Shown here: positions 22,669 to 28,339 of the stretch, piece by piece
Layout of the letters: every line of letters starts with the position of its first letter
Numbering within the stretch: the stretch's first letter is position 1
Source of the DNA: DAOTVD01 sp034437075
GTDB lineage: Bacteria; Chloroflexota; Anaerolineae; Aggregatilineales; J027
NCBI GenBank assembly: GCA_034437075.1
Contig: DAOTVD010000355.1
Location: 1 to 28,339 of the forward strand
Direction of reading: 5' to 3'
Length of the DNA: 28,339 nt
Program-made: the position numbers and the translations under genes
Notes under the pieces: model-generated
Database searches by the model: none
The model's input: only the letters and a program-made list of their open reading frames with translations
What the model was told of the DNA's origin: nothing

Positions 22669-23025
22669 TCAGGCAATACCAAGGGCCGTTAACAGCGCTA
22701 GCAGCACACCCAAGCCGATCAGAATAAGCCCCCAATTGGCCAGTAGCCGAGCATGCCAGGGGATGTGATAGCCGAACTGGCCTAATTTGCGTTGCAAGGC
22801 GGGGGTACTGGGTTCTGTCAACGTGCTACCGTCCGCAAAAACGAGCGTTGGGACGCTGGCGTTGCCGTCATTGATGAGCAAGACTTGATCTCGTGCATCC
22901 GCATCGCGCGTGATATCGATGTACTCGTAAGCTACGCCTGCCTGCGAGAGCATATGCCGCACAGGGGGCACCATGGGGCAGGTGGGCGTACCGTATACAA
23001 TCACCGGAGGCGGATTTTCAGTCAT
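22669..23025 (-). CDS. Membrane-anchored glutaredoxin-like protein with one active-site cysteine
   Basis: A 118-residue protein. Residues 1-80 have the glutaredoxin/NrdH-like fold: VIVYGTPTCPMVPPVRHML with the active-site position reading C-P-M-V, so the second Cys of CxxC is missing, then YEYIDITRDADARDQVLLIN, and the cis-Pro segment NASVPTLVFADG with GSTLTEPS. Residues about 97-117 (LLANWGLILIGLGVLLALLTAL) are a C-terminal membrane helix, so the domain sits at the membrane, probably facing the cytoplasm. The start at 23025 has AAAGGT upstream and lies four bases after the preceding stop; a GTG at 23052 would overlap that gene. The redox partner is unknown. Confidence 0.75.
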   Translation of the reverse strand: MTENPPPVIVYGTPTCPMVPPVRHMLSQAGVAYEYIDITRDADARDQVLLINDGNASVPTLVFADGSTLTEPSTPALQRKLGQFGYHIPWHARLLANWGLILIGLGVLLALLTALGIA

Positions 23026-23029
23026 GCGT

Positions 23030-24241
23030 TTACCTTTCACTTTGTAGATCACTCTGAGAACGGATGCCAGGCACTAGGCGCGGAATATCCTGAGACGGTG
23101 GCAATGTTAATGTCTCTCCAGAGTCAGACAAACGCACCTGATAACCGTCCACAATTTGCACAGCCAGCCCAGCATACGGGGTGTAGACCGCGTTCCACAC
23201 AGCATCGATAGGCGGTAAAAAGCCCTCGGCCACGTGCCAACGCAAGAGGCGCCGTTCTGGCAGGAGTACCGCGAGTACTTCCGCATCCCAGCCCAAAATT
23301 TGCGCCCCAGGCGCTAGACCCTCTCGGATGGTTTGCGGCTCTCCGCCAAGGGGGTGCACAACCAGGCCGAATGTCGTGTTGCTATCTTGGCGCAAATAGG
23401 CCGCTGTTTGGCCATCTTGCGCCCATACGACGCGCGCAGGATACGCTATATCAATAGTGGCCAAACGTTCTGGCGGAGCGCCCGCTTGCCAGGCGATGAC
23501 CTCCGTAAGTAGGGCCGGGTTGCTCGGATCATTATTATAGAGCAGATCACGCGGCGGAATTGCCAGGCGAATTTGCAAATTAGCGTCGTGCCAGCTTAGC
23601 ATAGGCATCCAGGGGAGATGGCTACCACTGCTGACGGCCTCAAATGTGTAACGGTCTTCGCTTATTTCGCCCGCCTGCCAGATGCTGATTCCGCCGTGGC
23701 GCGTGTTATATTCCCCAGGGTCAACAATCGCTACGCGCTCGCCATCTGGCGCTGAGAAAGGTTGCCCGTTGCGCGCTAGGCGCGTCCATTGCTCGGCCTC
23801 GAAGGCGTAGCGCCACAGATCAAAGTTGGTGGTCATGACACCACGCTGCGCATCATCCGCCGGGAAGAAAGCATTCACCCAGATGGCCTGTCCCCCCTGC
23901 CAATGGATAGGGCCAGGGAGTGCACCGGGGGGCCAATCAGCGGGTAAGGGAATACGCCGCATATTGCCACCCCCATGAGATACCCAACCCAGGGCCAAAT
24001 TATTCTCGGTTTCAATAACGAACGCGATTTGCTCGCCATCTGGCGAGAAGACGGCGCAACATAGGCCGCCTTCTGCCAGGCGTTGTGGTTCAGCCTCGGG
24101 GCGCATGATCCATAGTTCGCCATCTGCCGCCCAGCCTATGATGGGCAAGAGCGGCTCAGGCGGGCTGGTCTGGCTTCGAACCTCTCCATATCCCCCGGCA
24201 ATGATTCCCGCTGCCAGCAGCAGCAAAGCGAAACGTCGCAT
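23030..24241 (-). CDS. Secreted beta-propeller protein (PD40/TolB-like)
   Basis: A 403-residue exported protein. The N-terminus MRRFALLLLAAGIIAGGYGEVRS is a signal peptide or signal anchor. The body repeats beta-propeller blades: LLPIIGWAADGELWIMRP, CCAVFSPDGEQIAFVIE (the PD40 blade motif), FSAPDGERVAIVD, VVWAQDGQTAAYL and LRWHVAEGFLPP. No catalytic motif is visible. Its ATG overlaps the serA TGA by one base (TGATG), so it is coupled to the serine genes, though a link in function is not obvious. It may bind a ligand or wall component outside the cell. The substrate is unknown. Confidence 0.7.
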   Translation of the reverse strand: MRRFALLLLAAGIIAGGYGEVRSQTSPPEPLLPIIGWAADGELWIMRPEAEPQRLAEGGLCCAVFSPDGEQIAFVIETENNLALGWVSHGGGNMRRIPLPADWPPGALPGPIHWQGGQAIWVNAFFPADDAQRGVMTTNFDLWRYAFEAEQWTRLARNGQPFSAPDGERVAIVDPGEYNTRHGGISIWQAGEISEDRYTFEAVSSGSHLPWMPMLSWHDANLQIRLAIPPRDLLYNNDPSNPALLTEVIAWQAGAPPERLATIDIAYPARVVWAQDGQTAAYLRQDSNTTFGLVVHPLGGEPQTIREGLAPGAQILGWDAEVLAVLLPERRLLRWHVAEGFLPPIDAVWNAVYTPYAGLAVQIVDGYQVRLSDSGETLTLPPSQDIPRLVPGIRSQSDLQSER

Positions 24242-25206
24242 CAGCCGAGCTTATCGAGTACCGCCGGGTTCATGACGTTCCGGTATTCGCCTTTCAGCAA
24301 CGCATCCAGCAGATTTTGCACCGCTTGGATCGCGACGGCTTCTTGGGCTTCGTGCGTGCTGGCGCCCAAATGCGGCGTATGAACCACCCCATCCAGGCCC
24401 ACTAGCGGATTATCTTCCGGTGGCGGTTCCTGGCTATAGACATCCAACGCTGCGCCCGCGACCTTGCCCGCCTTGATAGCTTCGGCTAAGTCCGTTTCGT
24501 TGATGAGTGACCCACGCGCCACATTGATAATGCGCACCCCGTTTTTCATTTTGGCGATGTTCGCAGCGTTAATCATCTCGCGTGACTCGTTTGTAACAAC
24601 GGCATGCAAGGTGATGTAATCCGACCGCGAAAGCAAATTATCTAATCCAACTGGCGTAACGTGCAAATTATGCGCCACGTCGTCATCCATAAATGGATCA
24701 TAAGCCAAGACGGTCATCTCGAAGGCCCGCGCGCGTTGCGCGACGGCCCGCCCGACACGGCCAAAGCCGACGATGCCGAGCGTCTTACCGCGTAGTTCGG
24801 TGCCGGTGTACGCTTTGCGATCCCAACGGCCTTCACGCATGGCGGCGTAGGCTTGCGGGACGTGCCGGGCTAGGGCCAGCATCTCGGCCAGGGTATGCTC
24901 CGCCGTGGCAATCGTATTGCCGTCTGGCGCGTTCATCACCACGACGCCGCGCTCGGTGGCTGCGTCCAGGTCGATGTTATCTACCCCAACCCCCGCGCGG
25001 GCAATAGCTTTGACTTTCGTCAAGGCCGCGAACATTTCGGCATCGATGGTGCTGGCACTGCGCACGATAAGCCCATCGGCTTGCGGCGCGGCCTTTAGCA
25101 GATCATCGCGCGACATTTTCGCGTGGGCATCCACCGTGACGCCGTCCTTTTTTTCGAGCAACTGCACACCGATAGCATCTAAATTATCAGGAGAAATGAT
25201 ATGCAT
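24241..25206 (-). CDS. serA: D-3-phosphoglycerate dehydrogenase, short form
   Basis: Oxidises 3-phosphoglycerate to 3-phosphohydroxypyruvate with NAD, the first step of serine synthesis. The 321 residues have the D-2-hydroxyacid dehydrogenase landmarks: IVRSASTIDAEMF, AGVGVDNIDLDAA, the NAD motif GIVGFGRVGRA (144-154) and the catalytic triad Arg231 (NVARGSL), Glu260 (SQEPPPEDN) and His279 (HTPHLGAST). It ends at about residue 321, without the C-terminal ACT/ASB regulatory domains of longer forms, so serine feedback through ACT is not expected. It follows the aminotransferase gene after 11 bases, and the pair supports the serine pathway role. Another hydroxyacid dehydrogenase cannot be fully excluded. 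Confidence 0.9.
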   Translation of the reverse strand: MHIISPDNLDAIGVQLLEKKDGVTVDAHAKMSRDDLLKAAPQADGLIVRSASTIDAEMFAALTKVKAIARAGVGVDNIDLDAATERGVVVMNAPDGNTIATAEHTLAEMLALARHVPQAYAAMREGRWDRKAYTGTELRGKTLGIVGFGRVGRAVAQRARAFEMTVLAYDPFMDDDVAHNLHVTPVGLDNLLSRSDYITLHAVVTNESREMINAANIAKMKNGVRIINVARGSLINETDLAEAIKAGKVAGAALDVYSQEPPPEDNPLVGLDGVVHTPHLGASTHEAQEAVAIQAVQNLLDALLKGEYRNVMNPAVLDKLG

Positions 25207-25217
25207 CGTGAAAACTC

Positions 25218-26306
25218 CTACGACTTTGCGATAAATTCATCGATTGCCGCGAGCAAGGCTTGTAAATGCTCCGGTTGGTGGTCGCCCATGTGCCCGATAC
25301 GGAAGGTCTGATCTTTGATTTTGCCGTATCCATTCGAAATGGCCATGTGATGTTCGCTGCGCAGGAACTTGTTCAATGCGCCGATGTCTATGCCCTTCGT
25401 GTTTTTGATGGTCGAGACCGTAGGCGAATGAAAACCGTCTTGCGAAAAGAGTTCGAAGCCGTGTTTGGCCAGCCATTCGTGGGTCATATCCCGCATGGTG
25501 GCATGGCGCTGAAAACGCGCTTCTAAGCCTTCGGTTAAGACATCATCCAATTGTTTATCGGCGGCAAACATCAAGGCAATTGGCGGCGTGGCGGGGGTGT
25601 TGTTCTTCTGATGAGATTTTTCCAATTGGAGCATATCAAAATAAGCGCCGCGATGCTTGACCGTTTCGGCCCGCGCTAACGCGGCATCCGAAATAGCCGC
25701 AAAGGCAATCCCCGGTGGCAAAGCCATCGCTTTTTGCGAACTCGCAAAACACACATCCAACCCCCAGGCGTCGAACTGGATATCGGCCCCTAAATACGCG
25801 CTGACCGCATCCACCAACAAGAGCGTATGGGGGTAATCGGCCACGATCTCAGCATATTCAGGCAGCGGGTTCAGAACGCCAGTGCTCGTTTCGTTGTACA
25901 CCATGGCTACCGCGTCGTAGCGTTGCATGGTCAATGCTTCCTTGAGCATTTCGACCGGCACAGCTTGCCCCCAGGGGACTTCTAAACGATGCACTTGCTT
26001 GCCGTTGGCTTCGCTATATTCGGCCCAGCGCTCGCTGAACGCGCCACATACAAGATGCAAAATAGAATGCTCAGCGCGTACTAGATTGCGTGAAGCCGAC
26101 TCCCATACGCCCGATCCAGAGGACGTGTAGGTATACACGCGGCCCTTTTCAGTCTTGTAGCTTTGTTTGAGCTTGGGTTGTAGCCGGGCGTACAGTTCGG
26201 CAAACTCGCCAGAACGGTGGCCGATCATCCAGGCGGTTTGGGCTTGTAAGATTTCTTCACGGACTTCCACCGGGCCTGGTACAAAAAGGCGAATATGATC
26301 TGTCAT
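25218..26306 (-). CDS. Class V aminotransferase, probable phosphoserine aminotransferase
   Basis: A PLP enzyme of 362 residues, fold type I class V (serine-pyruvate / alanine-glyoxylate family). The PLP lysine is Lys192 in FASSQKAMALPPG; Asp166 in LLVDAVSAYLGAD contacts the cofactor; the N-terminus RLFVPGPVEV and SSGSGVWESASRNL are typical. Directly upstream of serA, its most likely job is converting 3-phosphohydroxypyruvate plus glutamate to phosphoserine, as in the class V SerC enzymes of some bacteria and archaea. Serine-glyoxylate activity is possible instead. The gap to serA is 11 bases. A candidate -10 box lies at 26364-26369. Family is secure; substrate is inferred from context. Confidence 0.85.
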   Translation of the reverse strand: MTDHIRLFVPGPVEVREEILQAQTAWMIGHRSGEFAELYARLQPKLKQSYKTEKGRVYTYTSSGSGVWESASRNLVRAEHSILHLVCGAFSERWAEYSEANGKQVHRLEVPWGQAVPVEMLKEALTMQRYDAVAMVYNETSTGVLNPLPEYAEIVADYPHTLLLVDAVSAYLGADIQFDAWGLDVCFASSQKAMALPPGIAFAAISDAALARAETVKHRGAYFDMLQLEKSHQKNNTPATPPIALMFAADKQLDDVLTEGLEARFQRHATMRDMTHEWLAKHGFELFSQDGFHSPTVSTIKNTKGIDIGALNKFLRSEHHMAISNGYGKIKDQTFRIGHMGDHQPEHLQALLAAIDEFIAKS

Positions 26307-26363
26307 GCGTATGTTCCTCTGATGACTAGCCTGGTCATTATCCCTCGAACGATGATGTGGGGC

Positions 26364-26369
26364 ATTGTA
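26364..26369 (-). promoter_or_regulatory. Candidate extended -10 of the serC-serA operon
   Basis: On the minus strand TGTTACAAT gives TGn plus TACAAT (26369-26364, 5 of 6). The -35 is weak. The leader to the ATG at 26306 would be about 50 bases. Confidence 0.4.
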
Positions 26370-26404
26370 ACATGTGCCTCACCAAACCACTATGTATCCC
26401 GGCT

Positions 26405-27319
26405 CTAATCCCGCAATTGCCGGAAGTTTACCACGGTGACGTTCGTCTGGCACGTCGTTCCTGTGGTCAATAGCACGTAATCGGATAGCCCGTCTCCCGT
26501 AGCGCTGAGCAAGCGCACCGCGAATTCGCGCGCTGCGGGGCGATTCCCCACATTAATTTCAAAACCCGATGGCCCCCAGGCGGGGGCTGTGCCAGAAAAG
26601 CGCACTTCTAAAAATTGATCGCCAGAAACTTCGACCGCAATATCCGTCAGCGGTTCGCCCAGTAAACCTGTCACAGTCCCGGCAATGCTGAGCCAGTTAC
26701 AATCTTCGGTATTTGGGTTGGGCACTTGGTTACGTTCTATGGCCATAAATGGGAAGCCTGCATCGCTATTCAACGCGAGGGGGGGCGGATTGCTGCCCGG
26801 TTGGGGGCCACCTGGCAGATTGATCCCAGGCTGCGCGGGGGTGCCTTCTGCATCGGTCGGGCCAGCGGGGTCAGTTGTTGGGCTGGGGAGGGGTGTTCGG
26901 GTGGGCAGACCCTGTAAGACGGGCGTTGGCGTGAGCGTTGGGCTAGGCGTCATGGTGGCGGTCGGGGTGATGGTTGGCGTTGCGGTTGGGGATGCTGTTG
27001 GCGAGGGCGTAAACGTAGCGCTTGTCGTGGGGGTCAACGTGGGCGATGATGTAGGCGTAATGGTGGGGGTGTGGGTGGCCGTGCTCGTGGGCGTTGCGCT
27101 GGGGATACTCAGGCGAGGCGGTAAGGTTGGTAAGGGCAGCGGGTTAAAAGGCACTGCTGGATTCGCCACAATCAGCAGGCTACCACCCAGTACGAGCACA
27201 CTACCGATAACCATCAGCGCGGTTATGATATCGTAAATCGGCGGCGGACCCGATGCGCCGGAGGTTGGAGGGGGCACGCTATCGCTCAAATTAAAACGGT
27301 CGTTCTTGGCGATACGCAA
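26405..27319 (-). CDS. TM protein with Thr/Pro-rich linker and C-terminal beta domain (paralogue 1)
   Basis: A 304-residue protein of a type common in Chloroflexota. Residues 1-29 are cytoplasmic, 30-52 are one membrane helix (IITALMVIGSVLVLGGSLLIVA), 70-155 are a Thr/Pro/Ser-rich linker of TPT-like repeats, and 200-304 are a small outside domain (CNWLSIAGTVTGLLGEPLTDI ... WGPSGFEINV ... FRQLRD). Two cysteines, in CNW and in TGTTCQTN, are conserved in the neighbour at 27291-28091 and may form a disulfide. The opening frame overlaps the end of that neighbour by 29 bases. Function unknown; the layout suggests an external domain displayed on a stalk. Confidence 0.75.
   Translation of the reverse strand: MRIAKNDRFNLSDSVPPPTSGASGPPPIYDIITALMVIGSVLVLGGSLLIVANPAVPFNPLPLPTLPPRLSIPSATPTSTATHTPTITPTSSPTLTPTTSATFTPSPTASPTATPTITPTATMTPSPTLTPTPVLQGLPTRTPLPSPTTDPAGPTDAEGTPAQPGINLPGGPQPGSNPPPLALNSDAGFPFMAIERNQVPNPNTEDCNWLSIAGTVTGLLGEPLTDIAVEVSGDQFLEVRFSGTAPAWGPSGFEINVGNRPAAREFAVRLLSATGDGLSDYVLLTTGTTCQTNVTVVNFRQLRD
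26840..27110 (-). repeat. Thr/Pro-coding low-complexity repeat, paralogue 1
   Basis: About 270 bases that code for the TPT-type linker. The unit is short and degenerate (ACC/CCG/ACG-type codons, so the plus strand shows GTGGG/GTTGG-rich sequence). It explains the long Gly/Val frames on the other strand. Confidence 0.6.
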
Positions 27320-28088
27320 TCAAAAAGACGTTTTCCGAACATGCGCCCGGGAAACGTACCGTCGTAGGCGGTGATAGGGCCGTACCATCTGTGGTAAACA
27401 ATTGCACGGTGTATTGGTTCGTGTTCAGAAATGCCGACACACGCGCCTCAAAGCCGCTTTCGCCCCAGTTGGTGTTGGTGCCACTTTGCGCGATCAGGCC
27501 ATTGGCGGGTAGCCCAGGCCCCGTCACCACCACATTCAGGCCCGTAACCGGATCGTTGACGATGTCGAACACATTGCCCGCCACGCCTTGCCACTCGCAC
27601 GTTTCATCTTGGTCGGCGCGAAACCGTACAGAATCCACACGAAACGGGAACGGCGCAGGCGTGTTCGTAGGGGTCGAGGTGGCCCCTGTGGGCGAAGGCG
27701 TCAAGGTAATGGTGGGAGACGTCGTAGCCGTGAATGTAGCAGTTGACGTAAAGGTAGACGACGGTGTGGCTGTCTTGGTAACGGTGGGGGTCGGCGTGAC
27801 GGTAGGCGTATTTGTGGCCGTGCCTGTCGGCGTATCTGTAGGGGTATGGGTGGCTGTCGCTGTCTGCGTATTCGTCGCTACGGGGGTGGCAGTAGGTGGC
27901 CGGGTATTGGTGGCAGTGGGCAGCGCACGCACAATCGCAGTTGGAATGGGTAAGTCAGTGGGCGGCGCGAGCACTTCGGGCACATCCAAACTATCGGATG
28001 ACCAGCCCAGCGTAATGATACAGACAAACAATGCCAGCCCCAGGAAAATAACCGAGATCAGATTGTATGGCAGCGAACGTCTACGCAT
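27291..28088 (-). CDS. TM protein with Thr/Pro-rich linker and C-terminal beta domain (paralogue 2)
   Basis: A protein of 265 residues from this start. A short basic N-terminus, one membrane helix (about 9-29, NLISVIFLGLALFVCIITLGW), a Thr/Pro-rich linker (about 45-146) and a C-terminal domain (about 150-265: CEWQGVAGNVFDIVNDPVTGL ... WGESGFEARV ... GACSENVFLIAYRQ). The domain aligns by eye with that of the neighbour: same CxW start, WGxSGFE, and a second Cys before an N-x-V strand. Two ATGs in tandem (28091 and 28088) follow AAGAAGG; the second is at better spacing. It starts 20 bases after the stop of the third gene and overlaps paralogue 1 by 29 bases. Function unknown; the outside domain may bind a wall or surface ligand. 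Confidence 0.75.
   Translation of the reverse strand: MRRRSLPYNLISVIFLGLALFVCIITLGWSSDSLDVPEVLAPPTDLPIPTAIVRALPTATNTRPPTATPVATNTQTATATHTPTDTPTGTATNTPTVTPTPTVTKTATPSSTFTSTATFTATTSPTITLTPSPTGATSTPTNTPAPFPFRVDSVRFRADQDETCEWQGVAGNVFDIVNDPVTGLNVVVTGPGLPANGLIAQSGTNTNWGESGFEARVSAFLNTNQYTVQLFTTDGTALSPPTTVRFPGACSENVFLIAYRQERPF
27650..27950 (-). repeat. Thr/Pro-coding low-complexity repeat, paralogue 2
   Basis: About 300 bases coding the TPT-type linker, similar in composition to the stretch at 26840-27110. Such tracts recombine or slip easily and are a weak place for assembly. Confidence 0.6.
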
Positions 28089-28111
28089 CATAGCCTTCTT
28101 TGCTGAGCAAT

Positions 28112-28339
28112 TTATGGTTCTGTAGGCGGGGGAGCCGTGGGCGTCATCGGATCGGGTACTACAGGCGCTTCATCGGTGGCGGTTTCAGGCTCCGGCGCTG
28201 CTGTATCGCCCGTTTCGGGCGGCAGTGTAGGACGTGCGACCAGAGTCGGGATGGGCACGGCGGTTTCGGGCGCTAACGAACCCGGTACATCGACCGTTTC
28301 AGAAACCCATAACAACGCCAACAAACAGACCCCCACGCT
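28112..28339 (-). CDS. Partial TM + Thr/Pro-rich tail protein (paralogue 3, N-terminus outside window)
   Basis: The frame runs off the right edge, so the N-terminus is missing. What remains starts in a hydrophobic helix (VCLLALLWVS) followed by ETVDVPGSLAPETAVPIPTL, which resembles DSLDVPEVLAPPTDLPIPTA in paralogue 2. A Pro/Glu/Thr-rich tail follows to the stop at 28112-28114. It ends without the C-terminal domain of its two neighbours, so it is either a short family form or a truncated one. About 75 residues are visible. Confidence 0.6.
   Translation of the reverse strand, partial: SVGVCLLALLWVSETVDVPGSLAPETAVPIPTLVARPTLPPETGDTAAPEPETATDEAPVVPDPMTPTAPPPTEP

Noticed and set aside
26685..27236. 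Long plus-strand frame rich in Val and Gly
   Set aside because: It is the complement of the Thr/Pro linker of the minus-strand gene at 26405-27319 and has no domain.
27391..28125. Second plus-strand Val/Gly-rich frame of 244 codons
   Set aside because: Again the shadow of a Thr/Pro-coding gene on the minus strand; low complexity only.

Overview
The window reads as a stretch of chromosome from a Chloroflexota bacterium, probably Anaerolineae-like. This is a judgement from gene content, not from a search. The supporting points are Thr/Pro ('TPT') linker membrane proteins, a polytopic PTPS-related/GT-C type membrane protein, serine biosynthesis with a class V aminotransferase next to a short SerA, several family 4 glycosyltransferases, and secreted proteins with SdrD-B-like and beta-propeller folds. 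No phage, transposase, CRISPR array or rRNA was seen. It looks like ordinary, densely packed core chromosome with some lineage-specific genes.

Layout, left to right. (1) 1-4268, plus strand: a winged-helix protein translationally coupled to a homologue of the tRNA-queuosine mannosyltransferase (GTDC1/QTMAN, DUF3524) family, then frr and uppS behind their own promoter, then class I fructose-1,6-bisphosphatase. (2) 4269-5738: rho behind a 192-base leader with predicted hairpins. (3) 5742-8332, minus strand: a two-gene surface-polysaccharide unit (GT4 glycosyltransferase and polyprenyl-phosphate sugar-1-P transferase). (4) 8413-9285: a stand-alone protein made only of Clp N-terminal repeats. (5) 9291-12928: a secreted SdrD-B-like protein, another GT4 enzyme, an L,D-transpeptidase and a PP2C phosphatase. 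(6) 13023-13094: tRNA-Gly(GCC) with a clear promoter and terminator. (7) 13121-17505, minus strand: an ImmA/IrrE-like protein without its metal site, RsmD with an altered catalytic motif, a URO-D superfamily protein, and a large membrane glycosyltransferase-like protein. (8) 17572-22609: citrate synthase, divergent from a succinate dehydrogenase operon (sdhCD-sdhA-sdhB) in which the two membrane anchors appear to be fused into one chain. (9) 22669-26306, minus strand: phosphoserine aminotransferase-like gene, serA, a secreted beta-propeller and a membrane-anchored one-cysteine glutaredoxin. (10) 26405-28339, minus strand: three tandem related TM + Thr/Pro-rich proteins, the last cut by the window edge.

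How the parts fit: citrate synthase and succinate dehydrogenase are TCA-cycle genes sharing one divergent control region; FBPase serves gluconeogenesis; UppS makes the C55 lipid carrier on which the sugar-1-P transferase at 5742-7163 would act, and the GT4 enzymes would extend such glycans; SerC-like plus SerA give the first two steps of serine synthesis. The most unusual items are the SdhC-SdhD fusion with an apparent extra linking helix, the bacterial QTMAN homologue coupled to a winged-helix protein, the double Clp-N protein, the metal-site-less ImmA-like protein, the RsmD motif change, a long inverted repeat after citrate synthase, and near-leaderless promoters. I saw no clear multi-gene system of a wholly new kind.
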